Of a stretch of DNA of 14,058 nt, positions 1-7,433 are shown one piece after another (the first letter of the stretch is position 1; each line of letters opens with the position of its first letter). Location of the stretch: contig JAUYCY010000004.1 of assembly GCA_030692055.1 (NCBI GenBank), positions 1-14,058 on the forward strand. Reading direction: 5' to 3'. The notes beneath the pieces were generated by a model, which was not told the origin of the DNA, ran no database searches, and worked only from the letters and a program-made list of their open reading frames with translations. Source of the stretch: Candidatus Omnitrophota bacterium (GTDB taxonomy: Bacteria; Omnitrophota; Koll11; Duberdicusellales; 4484-171). Position numbers and translations under genes: made by a program.

Positions 1-602
1 AACATCCTGCCAAAACTCATTTTTCTCTTATCATCAAACCATTTCTGCGCCTCAAGGGTTGTCTGGCCGTTAAGGCCTCTGAAAAGCTCGGCGAAATCCT
101 CATAGCCTTTATGGATAATATCGCTGTTTAACCAGCCGCATTTGCCTTTATAAAAAACTCTCGGATGCACGCCTGTTTCCTCATATTTAAATTCATCCTT
201 CTTGAAAAGCCTGTCTTTTCTGCCAGGATACCAGCCGCCATGCCGGACCCAATAATTGCCTATATAAGTCCTGAGAGGCATGTTATAAACCACATGGGCA
301 TCTGACTGGATTACCTTACTGATCTCTTCTTTTAATTCAGGCGTTACTTCTTCATCCGCATCCAGGCTCAACACCCATTCATTTTTAGCCCTTTGATAGG
401 CCCAGTTCCTGTGGACGCCTTCTATATCCATTTTTCTCTGGAAAACTATAGCGCCGTTCGCCCTGGCAATTTCCACAGTCTTATCAGAGCTGAAATCATC
501 CACTACTATATGCTCATCCGCCCAGCCTTTGGTATTCCTGATGCATTCGGCGATATCTTTCTCTTCATTTTTAGCGATCGTTACTACTGAAAGCTTTTTC
601 AC
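1..602 (-). CDS. Family 2 glycosyltransferase, WaaE/KdtX-like (C-terminus cut by window edge)
   Basis: About 200 codons lie in the window and the 3' end runs off position 1. The frame starts with GTG at 602-600 and begins MKKLSVVTIAKNEE, a typical GT-A opening. Around residues 32-40 it has the nucleotide-binding VVDDFSSDKT segment, and LSLDADEE at residues 78-85 carries the DxD-type metal/nucleotide motif (DAD, 81-83). Further on it has HGGWYPGRKDRLF and a GVHPRV segment, as in the WaaE/KdtX group of LPS-core beta-glucosyltransferases. It would act at the cytoplasmic membrane face, adding a sugar to a lipid-linked glycan. The GTG shares a GTGA overlap (599-602) with the stop of the upstream GT2, so translation is probably coupled. 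The GT2 fold is secure; donor, acceptor and the exact WaaE role are inferred. Confidence 0.88.
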   Translation of the reverse strand, partial: MKKLSVVTIAKNEEKDIAECIRNTKGWADEHIVVDDFSSDKTVEIARANGAIVFQRKMDIEGVHRNWAYQRAKNEWVLSLDADEEVTPELKEEISKVIQSDAHVVYNMPLRTYIGNYWVRHGGWYPGRKDRLFKKDEFKYEETGVHPRVFYKGKCGWLNSDIIHKGYEDFAELFRGLNGQTTLEAQKWFDDKRKMSFGRM

Positions 603-1561
603 AATTCACTCCGATTTTCGCCTACATATAACTCGTTATAACACTTGCTGCTTTTTCTTTTTCTGTTAAAAAAAATCCTGATCTTTATATCCAGGCCAAA
701 TAATAGAGGCAGACATTTGATATAGCATATATTGGTATGCGGTGGCAAGCTTAGATTGTAAACATTGCTTAAAATATATATCCTGTTTTGCTCCCTCGCC
801 AACTCCAATGCCTTGGCCATGACATTTTCCAGCATCGCTCGATCTCTGGAAATTTTTCTATTTACGGCTATTATTATCCTCTTCGACCTGCCCCATCTCT
901 TCTCAAAGATATCTCTATTTCTAGCGAAAAGTTCATCCCATTCTTTCTGTTTCATCGCGCTCTTAACGCTGACATTTTTAATATGCTCTACAAAAGAATT
1001 CAAAGCCAGGCCGCATGTATACCCGGCTTTAACAGCCCTTACGGAATAATCATGATCTTCCCAGTAACCAAATTCATATGCCTCGTCAAAACTGCCTATT
1101 TTATCAATGACCTCTCTTTTAATAAGCACACAAAAACCCCTGCACCAGTCTGTCTCCATATAATCGCCTTTTAACCCTTCGAACTTCCCCTTTTCCCACC
1201 TTGGATTCATCAGGCCTATGCGCTGATTTTTATCCATAACCTCTACCATATTATCAAGCCACCTATCGCTTACTATTACATCGTTATTCATTACGCACAC
1301 ATAGGGAGCTGTAGACATCTTAAACCCTTGATTCACTGCCTTGACCCAGCCCAGATTTTCACTGTTCTCGATAAGAGTCAGCCTGTCTTTAAGCGCATCC
1401 TTCAAACCTCTTAAGTATCCTATGGTAACTGAATCGCTTTTATTGTCCACTACTATAAACCTGTAAGGAATTTTCGTGTTACTTATTACACTTTCTATGT
1501 AATTTTTTGTAATCTCCATATTGCCGGAAACAACCATGACTATATCTACTTTGCTGTTCAT
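599..1561 (-). CDS. Family 2 glycosyltransferase with extra C-terminal domain
   Basis: This 320-residue GT-A fold protein opens with VDIVMVVSGNMEITKNYIES and has IVVDNKS at about 37-42. A CVMNNDVIVSDRWL segment at 89-102 has NND (92-94) in place of DxD. Acidic WEDHDY at 167-172 sits where the catalytic base is expected. This pattern is seen in rhamnosyltransferase-like GT2 enzymes. After about residue 225 a further domain of about 95 residues begins RIIIAVNRK and contains HTNI; it is recognisably shared with the GT2 at 4686-5717. It starts at ATG 1561-1559, only 3 bp after the stop of the SGNH gene and without a strong Shine-Dalgarno, so it probably relies on coupled translation. The donor sugar cannot be told from sequence. 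Confidence 0.88.
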   Translation of the reverse strand: MNSKVDIVMVVSGNMEITKNYIESVISNTKIPYRFIVVDNKSDSVTIGYLRGLKDALKDRLTLIENSENLGWVKAVNQGFKMSTAPYVCVMNNDVIVSDRWLDNMVEVMDKNQRIGLMNPRWEKGKFEGLKGDYMETDWCRGFCVLIKREVIDKIGSFDEAYEFGYWEDHDYSVRAVKAGYTCGLALNSFVEHIKNVSVKSAMKQKEWDELFARNRDIFEKRWGRSKRIIIAVNRKISRDRAMLENVMAKALELAREQNRIYILSNVYNLSLPPHTNICYIKCLPLLFGLDIKIRIFFNRKRKSSKCYNELYVGENRSEL

Positions 1562-1564
1562 TAT

Positions 1565-2773
1565 CTATCGATAATCCCCATGGTATTTTTCCGCAATCTC
1601 GCTGGAAATACATTCTGCCACGATTCTGTTGCCGGCGGGAGTCATGTGGCCATCCAAGTCAAAGAAAAATTTAACATCTGGTTTCTTATTGACTAAAAAA
1701 TTATCCAGCGTATTAACATAACGTATGCTGTTATCTTTGCAGAAATCCCTCACCATGTCAAAAGCAAATCTGTCCGTATAAACTTTGCCCTTTTCAAACC
1801 CCCAGTAAACCTTGCCCTCGGACCATTCGTCAGGCCCCACATGTATCCCGTACGGATACATGACAAGCGTAAAATCAATGCCATGGCTTATGAGAAGATT
1901 CCTGATCTTTAAAAGATATTTTTCAGTCCTTGTCCAATGTTTTTGTATAAGCGCTAGTTTTTCTTTGCCACGCATAAATAAATACCCGTCATATTCTATC
2001 GGGTCTATTTTATCGTACAAATTATCTGAAGTCGCTATCACTGCCTTGGCGCGCTTGCCCGCGATAGCTGAAGCAATGTATCTCTTAAATCCCAAAACCT
2101 TTATTTTCTGAAATGTCCTTACGAGTTTATTATTCACATAAGTGCATACCTCGCTATTCCTTACTATCATGCCCCACCAGTCCCTTTTACCATATACCAT
2201 GAAAGGATCTATACGCGCAATCTCCCCATCCTTTCCATACACTGCCCCTCTTTCCGCATGCCAGTCATCTCTAAGGTCGGAAAAATCAAGCAGAAGCACT
2301 ACTGCGTCAGGCTTAAATTTAAGGTAATTGTCTCTTAATTTTAAATAATAGATGACAGGAGAGCGATGGCCGACTCCGGCGTTTATGATTTCCACATTAA
2401 AACCTTTGTCTTTCAGCTTTTTTTCAGTCAGATACGGTATTGTTTCGTCATCTTCCGCGCCTACGCCAAAAGTAAATGAATCGCCTACCATAAAAATTCT
2501 GGAAACACCCGGAGTTTTTTCGAGTTTCATATCGCCGCCTCTGAACCCAAAATTATTTATTTTTACATTAACATCAAATTCGCCCTTCCTGGAGGATGTA
2601 AGCTCAAAATCTTTATAAGGCTCAAAGTCGTAACCGCTATTTAACTCTTTTCCTGTAGTAACCTTGAGCGTCAGGTCTTTGCCTCTATACAATCTAAAAA
2701 GCGACTCTAGCGCGATAAAAGAAACTATAAAAATAATAAACAGGGCTAAAATTTTAATCATTACCTTTTTCAT
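1565..2773 (-). CDS. Membrane-anchored SGNH/GDSL-family hydrolase or O-acyltransferase-like protein
   Basis: This 402-residue protein has one N-terminal hydrophobic segment (residues about 5-25) followed by a large soluble domain, so the domain probably lies outside the cytoplasm, tethered to the membrane. MVGDSFTFGVGAEDD at 95-109 carries the block I serine (GDS, S99). NAGVGHRSP at 131-139 fits block II, VVLLLDFSDLRDDW at 158-171 fits block III, and FFDLDGHMTPAGNRIVAE near the C-terminus supplies the D/H pair (D374, H376). SGNH proteins of this kind in polysaccharide loci remove or transfer acyl groups on glycans. That role is inferred from context, and the substrate is unknown. Its ATG overlaps the stop of the upstream GT-C-like gene by 4 bp (ATGA, 2770-2773). 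Confidence 0.85.
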   Translation of the reverse strand: MKKVMIKILALFIIFIVSFIALESLFRLYRGKDLTLKVTTGKELNSGYDFEPYKDFELTSSRKGEFDVNVKINNFGFRGGDMKLEKTPGVSRIFMVGDSFTFGVGAEDDETIPYLTEKKLKDKGFNVEIINAGVGHRSPVIYYLKLRDNYLKFKPDAVVLLLDFSDLRDDWHAERGAVYGKDGEIARIDPFMVYGKRDWWGMIVRNSEVCTYVNNKLVRTFQKIKVLGFKRYIASAIAGKRAKAVIATSDNLYDKIDPIEYDGYLFMRGKEKLALIQKHWTRTEKYLLKIRNLLISHGIDFTLVMYPYGIHVGPDEWSEGKVYWGFEKGKVYTDRFAFDMVRDFCKDNSIRYVNTLDNFLVNKKPDVKFFFDLDGHMTPAGNRIVAECISSEIAEKYHGDYR

Positions 2774-4167
2774 GATTGTTTTCCACGCCTCTCTTCATGC
2801 TGAAAAATAACAGCAATAAAAAATACGACTAACGGCAAAAAATGTAGAAGCATCCTGCTTAAGGGCACTAGGTATTGACGCACATCTTTACTTATCATAA
2901 AAAATGAGATATGCGCCAAAAAAATAAGCCAAATCACAATAGTAAGAAATCTAAACTCTTTATTAAATAGTATTCCTCTCCTGCAAGCCAAGAATACGCT
3001 TATTAAAAATAATACCCCTGTTAGGTTCCAGTATTTCACACCAAAAAGTTGCTTCTGGTAAGCATAAATAATAGGTGAAATCCTGAAAAGATTTTGCAAT
3101 CTAAACTCAGAAAACAGCTTTATGCTTACAGCCTGATTCGTTATGTTAGCGCTAGTAAAATACTTCAACAAAAACATAGGCAAAGACAGAAGAACCACCA
3201 TAAAAACATAAAAGACGAAAGACTTAAAAGCACTACCTCTATTCTCGCTTTTGCTGCACAATACAAAACTTAAAAAAGTCAGTACGCTTATTAGGGTTAA
3301 AAGAAGCGCTTCGCATTTTACATAGCATGCCATTGCTGTAAAAATAATCGACAGGAACAGATATATCCTGTCATTATTTCTAAACCAAAGATATAAATAC
3401 AAAAAACTCACGCAATAATAATATCCCAGGATCAAATCCGCATAGCCATTACTAGCAAAGTTATTGAAATGCGGGATGCTGGCCAGAAAAAAAGTAAAAA
3501 TAAGGGCGTATAGTCTTTTTAGATTTACCCTCCTTAGTATATTATAAAAAACAACCAAACATGACGCAAAAAAGAAAGGGCCTGCTATCTTTGACGCAAA
3601 ATCATCGAAAAAACCTATAAAACTGTACACATAATCTTGAGAAAAAGGCCATAGCCATGGATAATCGCCTGTATCTACTATATCCTTTATGCACGGCCTT
3701 GAAAACAGGTCTAAGGGCAGGCTCTTCAAAAAATATATAGTTTTCGCTTTTGCCCCCCAATGCCCTACAGCATCCCATGATTCCAGAGGCTTTATCAAAC
3801 TTATAAAAAAAATGAAAGACACTTCAAAAAAAATAGCTCCAAGCAGGAATGTTTCCAACCGGCCCATCTTCCCGCATCCAAACCTAAATTTTAAATGCGC
3901 TTTCCCCGGCTTCACAGAAATCTTATTAAAAATAACACCCAAAATAAGGATTAAAATAAAAGACGCTAAAATATTAAAGGTATTAAAACTAATGCCGGCC
4001 AAGGACAAATAAGTCATTATGACAGCAATTATGCCCAGGCCTAGCCCGTATGACAAGCCAAGCCCCTCCAGAATGCCTATTTTATTTTCTTTATCGATTA
4101 ACCGCAAAAACAAAAAACCAAAAAAAGTAGAAACTAACAAAGCTGATAAAGCTAATAAATATATCAT
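2770..4167 (-). CDS. Polytopic membrane protein, GT-C (GT39/ArnT-like) glycosyltransferase candidate
   Basis: This 465-residue protein has roughly ten to twelve hydrophobic segments spread along its length. A loop after about residue 125 reads LESWDAVGHWGAKAK (W131, D132, W137), followed by GDYPWLWPF at 167-175. Further on come NGYADLILGYYY and a CYVKCEALLL segment. This succession (W-D near the first long loop, DYP-LWP, G-AD, K-EG/EA) resembles GT-C enzymes of the GT39/PMT_2 type, which use polyprenyl-phosphate sugars on the outer face of the membrane. An O-antigen ligase or polymerase role cannot be excluded. A weak AAGGG precedes ATG 4167, 10 bp after the small membrane gene ends, and the stop overlaps the SGNH start. 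The pairing suggests that glycan transfer and modification occur on the periplasmic side. Confidence 0.75.
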   Translation of the reverse strand: MIYLLALSALLVSTFFGFLFLRLIDKENKIGILEGLGLSYGLGLGIIAVIMTYLSLAGISFNTFNILASFILILILGVIFNKISVKPGKAHLKFRFGCGKMGRLETFLLGAIFFEVSFIFFISLIKPLESWDAVGHWGAKAKTIYFLKSLPLDLFSRPCIKDIVDTGDYPWLWPFSQDYVYSFIGFFDDFASKIAGPFFFASCLVVFYNILRRVNLKRLYALIFTFFLASIPHFNNFASNGYADLILGYYYCVSFLYLYLWFRNNDRIYLFLSIIFTAMACYVKCEALLLTLISVLTFLSFVLCSKSENRGSAFKSFVFYVFMVVLLSLPMFLLKYFTSANITNQAVSIKLFSEFRLQNLFRISPIIYAYQKQLFGVKYWNLTGVLFLISVFLACRRGILFNKEFRFLTIVIWLIFLAHISFFMISKDVRQYLVPLSRMLLHFLPLVVFFIAVIFQHEERRGKQS

Positions 4168-4177
4168 AGCGACCCTT

Positions 4178-4576
4178 TTATTTATATTTAAGTATAAAAC
4201 TTTCCTTATTTAACAACGCGTAAGAATAAGTCCCTTGTTTTGAAAAATCCCGATTTTTATAAACTAATATAAAACCCGGATTACGACTCTCAATAAACGG
4301 ATATAGATAATAAATAAATCGCGGCTTATCTATGGAATCTTTCGGTATGCCTACTATCTGATAGCTGGCGCCATCAGGAAGATTTGATTTGCAAAATTTT
4401 GCAAATTCATACAAATCCTGGCCATATACAATAGCCCTCTTGCCTTCCCAATCTGCGCGGGCAAGGCTCACGTAATGCTTAAATGTAGATTTATCTTTTT
4501 CTACTATAAGGCCTCTTACGTTAAAAAATAACCATATCAATACCCATGCCACTAAAATAATTCTGAACATCTTCAT
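4178..4576 (-). CDS. Small single-TM anchored protein of unknown function
   Basis: A 132-residue protein I do not recognise as a named family. Residues about 3-20 are hydrophobic (RIILVAWVLIWLFFNV), consistent with an uncleaved N-terminal anchor. The remaining 110 residues form a mixed alpha/beta-looking soluble domain containing WEGKRAIVYGQDLYEF, a LPDGASYQIVGI strand-turn segment and FIYYLYPF. Such domains resemble the extracytoplasmic tails attached to polytopic GT-C proteins, and here the next gene downstream (10 bp away) is a GT-C-like protein. It may therefore be a detached accessory subunit, but this is inference. Its ATG at 4576-4574 overlaps by 4 bp (ATGA) the end of a shifted reading frame that extends the upstream GT2. 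Confidence 0.75.
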   Translation of the reverse strand: MKMFRIILVAWVLIWLFFNVRGLIVEKDKSTFKHYVSLARADWEGKRAIVYGQDLYEFAKFCKSNLPDGASYQIVGIPKDSIDKPRFIYYLYPFIESRNPGFILVYKNRDFSKQGTYSYALLNKESFILKYK

Positions 4577-4692
4577 GGCCTTTTTATAACCTTAAATTCG
4601 GGATACAGGTGTTCTGCCGGGATAATAAACGCCCAGAACCTTTCATAGCATAAAATGTGCAATTTTTTGTATAATTCTATCTTTTTCAGATT
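4573..4692 (-). other. Coding-like -1 frame extension of the upstream GT2 (probable frameshift)
   Basis: Directly downstream of the GT2 stop (TGA, 4688-4686), the -1 frame is open for 39 residues from position 4692. It ends in TGA at 4575-4573, which overlaps the next gene's ATG as ATGA. The segment reads as ordinary protein, containing for example YERFWAFIIPAEHLYPEFKV. Upstream, the same frame is closed by TAA at 4710-4708, and the only plausible own start would be a TTG with no Shine-Dalgarno. The simplest reading is that a single A is missing from the A6 run (T6 on the plus strand, 4691-4696). Restoring it joins ELEK to NLKK and gives a protein of about 381 residues. Alternatives are a real truncation, -1 ribosomal slippage on the A run, or a coincidentally open stretch. 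Confidence 0.6.
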
Positions 4693-5717
4693 TTTTCCAA
4701 CTCGGCCTTATGAAATCTTTTTAATGCTTTAAGGTTATTAAATAGCATATTATCATCCGTAATGATTTTATTAAATTTTTTCTTTTTTACAAGAATTCTG
4801 CAAATACACCTGACCCTAAAAAATGGCGTAAAATATCTGAAGCGTATAATGTTCGTATGAACATTAGCAGGAATATTGCCTATAGCAAATTTCGAGATAA
4901 TCCATACCCAGTTACATTTCTGGGCGAGAGCATATGTATCTTTTTTTAAACTATTATTAAAATATTCTTCGTTCTTTTTTGTCAGGACATAAAGGATCCT
5001 TTGGGGTTTCCCGAACAACTCATAGAACATTTTCTGATTCTTCTTGAACATTTCCTCATATTCTTCTACCAGATCAAATGAAGCATTCTCTGCGTGCCAA
5101 ACATACGCAGCCTTGGCAAAAACTGATCTATATCCATTATTAAACGCTCTTATGCAGTATTCTGTGTCTTCAAAATTCCCAAAACCATAACCTACTTTAA
5201 GCATGCCGATTTTATTCATTACCTCTCTTTTTATTAAATAGCAAAAACCTATAGCGGTTGCCATTTCAATATACTGGCTCTTATATTCTTTCATCAGCTT
5301 TTCGGCATATTTATCAAGGCTAATCCACCAGGGCTTTCTTGTACCAAGATTATTGCTATTTGGATTCACAATGCCTATTTCTTTTGAAGATTCAGCCACA
5401 GCTACCATTTCGCTTAGCCAGCCTTTACAGACAATGGTGTCATTATTGTGTAGGCAAACATAAGATGTATCAGAAATCTCCATTCCCTGATTTGTAGCTA
5501 TTGTATAACCCTGATTTTTTTCGTTTCTTATAAGAATATAGCCGGGAAGCCTTTTATCGCTCTTAAGGCTTTCAAGATATTCTTTAGTCTCTTTTTCGCT
5601 GCCGTTATCTATAATTATCAGACGGTACGGATAGTCAGTGTTTTTTATAATACTCTCCACAGCTTGTTGAGTATAATCTTTAAGATTCCAGACAGGAATT
5701 ATAATATCACATTTCAT
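4686..5717 (-). CDS. Family 2 glycosyltransferase (C-terminus possibly frameshifted)
   Basis: As read it has 343 residues. The GT-A domain opens MKCDIIIPVWNLKDYTQQAV and has LIIIDNGS at 33-40, CLHNNDTIVCKGW at 88-100 (NND 91-93 in the DxD position) and GNFEDTEY at 180-187 as the acidic catalytic region. From about residue 240 (RILYVLTKK) a further domain includes ANVHTNIIRF and KKKKFNKIITDDN. It matches the equivalent region of the GT2 at 599-1561, so the two are paralogues. The start overlaps the upstream aminotransferase stop as ATGA (5714-5717). The reading stops at TGA 4686, but the -1 frame continues for 39 coding-like residues to an ATGA junction, so the natural product may be about 381 residues. 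It transfers an unknown sugar to a lipid-linked acceptor in the cytoplasm. Confidence 0.85.
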   Translation of the reverse strand: MKCDIIIPVWNLKDYTQQAVESIIKNTDYPYRLIIIDNGSEKETKEYLESLKSDKRLPGYILIRNEKNQGYTIATNQGMEISDTSYVCLHNNDTIVCKGWLSEMVAVAESSKEIGIVNPNSNNLGTRKPWWISLDKYAEKLMKEYKSQYIEMATAIGFCYLIKREVMNKIGMLKVGYGFGNFEDTEYCIRAFNNGYRSVFAKAAYVWHAENASFDLVEEYEEMFKKNQKMFYELFGKPQRILYVLTKKNEEYFNNSLKKDTYALAQKCNWVWIISKFAIGNIPANVHTNIIRFRYFTPFFRVRCICRILVKKKKFNKIITDDNMLFNNLKALKRFHKAELEKI

Positions 5718-6838
5718 TTGAAAAAGTCCTTTATGTGCTTAATTATTATATTCTGCTGTTTAAAATCCAGATCAGGATAAAGCGGCAAGGTTAAAAGTTT
5801 TTTCCATACACTTTCTACGACAGGACAGTCAGCTTTACAGTTTTTATACATTCTGTAATGATGGTTGGGAATATAATGAACTCCTGTAGAAACGCCTTTT
5901 TCTTGAAGATATCCATTTAAACCGTCTCTTTTTGCGGTTTTTATTACATAATTATGATGAGCACTTTTTGCATATTTCCTAACAACAGGCAGCTCTATAT
6001 CTCCTGTGCCTTTTAGCAATTTATTATATCTAAAACTTAATTGGCGCCTTTTGTCATTCATTTTATCAAGTTTTTTCAGTTGTACTATCCCTATTGCCGC
6101 AGGAATATCATTCAAGTGGCATTTAAATCCAATTTCTTCCACATCGTAATACCAAGAATACTTTTTAACATTACTGTGCTCTTCCGAGATTTCCCTGTCC
6201 CACGTGCCTTTATTAATACCTAGCCACCTGAGTTTTTTTAAACGTTCATATATTTTCTGGTTATTTGTTGTAATCATCCCGCCTTCGCCTGTGGCCAAGT
6301 TTTTTACCGCATGAAAGGAAAAACATGCTATATCTCCCAAAGTGCCTATTTTTCTTCCTTTGTATTCTCCTCCGCATCCATGGGCAGCGTCTTCTATTAC
6401 CTTTATGTTGTGCGATTTTGCCAGTTTCATAATAGCGTCCATCTCGCATGCGTGCCCGCCATAGTGAACAGTAACTATTGCCTTTGTATTTTTGGTGATA
6501 TTTTTTTCTATTTCTCTAAAGCTTATATTTAATGTATCCGGCTCTACATCGCAGAAAACAGGCTTCGCATTATTATAAAGAATCGCATGATTTGTAGATA
6601 CGAATGTTATAGGCGTGGTCAATACATCTCCACCATCTATCTCCATAACTTTCATTGCCAGATGAAGCGCTGCAGTGCAGGAGTTTAAAGCTACTGCGTA
6701 CTTTGTTCCTATGTATTTTGCAAAAACTTCCTCAAATTCCTGGGTCTTCGGCCCTAGACCCACCCACCCTGATTGTATCACCTTTTTAACAGCGTTAAAT
6801 TCTTCTTTTCCATATGAAGGTTTGAATACAGGTATCAT
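5714..6838 (-). CDS. DegT/DnrJ/EryC1/StrS-family PLP-dependent sugar aminotransferase
   Basis: At 374 residues this is normal length for the family. IEDAAHGCGG (149-157) places the PLP-pyridine-contacting aspartate at D150. SFHAVKNLATGEGGM (174-188) gives the catalytic Schiff-base lysine at K179. LNSCTAALHLA at 51-61 is the phosphate-binding substrate loop, and the C-terminal STGVHYIPNHH segment is characteristic of sugar aminotransferases. These enzymes use glutamate to aminate a keto-deoxy sugar nucleotide; the ArnB, PseC and perosamine-synthase groups are the closest in style, but regiospecificity cannot be read here. The start overlaps the acyltransferase stop (ATGA, 6835-6838), which suggests the amine it makes is acylated by that enzyme. 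This is the second such enzyme in the cluster (see 8315-9418); the two are clearly divergent in sequence. Confidence 0.93.
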   Translation of the reverse strand: MIPVFKPSYGKEEFNAVKKVIQSGWVGLGPKTQEFEEVFAKYIGTKYAVALNSCTAALHLAMKVMEIDGGDVLTTPITFVSTNHAILYNNAKPVFCDVEPDTLNISFREIEKNITKNTKAIVTVHYGGHACEMDAIMKLAKSHNIKVIEDAAHGCGGEYKGRKIGTLGDIACFSFHAVKNLATGEGGMITTNNQKIYERLKKLRWLGINKGTWDREISEEHSNVKKYSWYYDVEEIGFKCHLNDIPAAIGIVQLKKLDKMNDKRRQLSFRYNKLLKGTGDIELPVVRKYAKSAHHNYVIKTAKRDGLNGYLQEKGVSTGVHYIPNHHYRMYKNCKADCPVVESVWKKLLTLPLYPDLDFKQQNIIIKHIKDFFK

Positions 6839-7374
6839 AATGTTTTAATCACCTTTGCAGGGGAACCTACAGCTACACTATTCGGTGGGATGTCTCTTGT
6901 GACCACCGAACCTGCTCCTATTACAGAACCTTCACCTATATTTACTCCCATTAAAATAGTCACATTGGCTCCCACATAACAATCTTTTTTAAGAATAACA
7001 TCTTTTTTAGTTTTAGGATACAATTCTTTGCCCAATGGGCTACGGCCTACATCCGTATGCGTTATGATAAGAGAGCGCATAGCTATTGTCACATCGTCTT
7101 CTATTATAATTTTACCTATTAAATCAAAAAAAGCATCTTTTCCTATGTGCACATTATCTCCTATCACGAGATTAGAATAATCTTTATAAGCTCCGTGAAT
7201 AGTAAAATATGACTCTATATCCGCATTCTTGCCAATTTTGGCTTTCATCTGCCTAAGTATAAATTCTACTACCATGCGATCAGCTCTTTTAAGAAGAGTA
7301 TTAATTTTGTCTATTCTTGAGGTTTTACAAGCAAGCCAATAATAAAAAAATACTGCACAATTAGATAGACGCAT
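6835..7374 (-). CDS. Left-handed beta-helix (hexapeptide-repeat) acyltransferase, WbbJ-like
   Basis: This 179-residue protein has a helical N-terminal stretch of about 45 residues, then hexapeptide repeats from NADIESYF through LVIGDNVHIGKDAFF and IIIEDDVTIAM. After a loop containing THTDVG (H106, probable catalytic base), the helix resumes with CYVGANVTILMGVNIGEGS and VIGAGSVVTRDIPPNSVAVG, ending SPAKVIKTL. This is the classic trimeric O- or N-acetyltransferase pattern of the WbbJ/maltose-acetyltransferase group, using acetyl-CoA. Sitting directly before a DegT aminotransferase, it plausibly N-acylates an amino sugar nucleotide, though O-acetylation is equally possible. The start at ATG 7374 is well supported by AAGGAG at 7387-7382 with a 7-nt spacer. 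Its own promoter lies just upstream. Confidence 0.9.
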   Translation of the reverse strand: MRLSNCAVFFYYWLACKTSRIDKINTLLKRADRMVVEFILRQMKAKIGKNADIESYFTIHGAYKDYSNLVIGDNVHIGKDAFFDLIGKIIIEDDVTIAMRSLIITHTDVGRSPLGKELYPKTKKDVILKKDCYVGANVTILMGVNIGEGSVIGAGSVVTRDIPPNSVAVGSPAKVIKTL

Positions 7375-7381
7375 TTTTTAT

Positions 7382-7387
7382 CTCCTT
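7382..7387 (-). promoter_or_regulatory. Strong Shine-Dalgarno (AAGGAG) for the acyltransferase
   Basis: AAGGAG on the minus strand lies 7 nt before ATG 7374. It fixes the start of the LbH acyltransferase and contrasts with the overlap-coupled starts of most neighbours. Confidence 0.8.
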
Positions 7388-7404
7388 ATTTTTCAAATAG
7401 TGAC

Positions 7405-7433
7405 ATCATAACATTGCCTCTGAACACTGTCAA
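7405..7433 (-). promoter_or_regulatory. Sigma70-type internal promoter (TTGACA-N17-TATGAT)
   Basis: On the minus strand a consensus -35 (TTGACA, 7433-7428) is followed by exactly 17 nt and a -10 TATGAT (7410-7405, one mismatch to TATAAT). Transcription should start near 7398, giving a leader of about 24 nt that contains the AAGGAG site. The -35 box directly abuts the TAA of the RmlD-like gene (7436-7434). It would drive the lower half of the cluster, from the acyltransferase to beyond position 1, independently of the upstream genes. Confidence 0.75.

Noticed and set aside
788..1174. Plus-strand frame of 128 residues
   Set aside because: It is antisense to a clear GT2 gene, with biased, low-coherence composition and no recognisable motif.
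3689..4012. Plus-strand frame of 107 residues
   Set aside because: It is antisense to the membrane protein gene; its lysine-rich composition is the expected mirror of hydrophobic codons.
4577..4685. Independent small gene in the gap below the GT2
   Set aside because: No ATG or GTG with a Shine-Dalgarno begins the frame; it fits better as a shifted continuation of the GT2.
6261..6449. Minus-strand frame of 62 residues inside the aminotransferase
   Set aside because: It is an out-of-frame shadow rich in Arg and Gly; the overlapping frame carries the catalytic lysine and PLP motifs.
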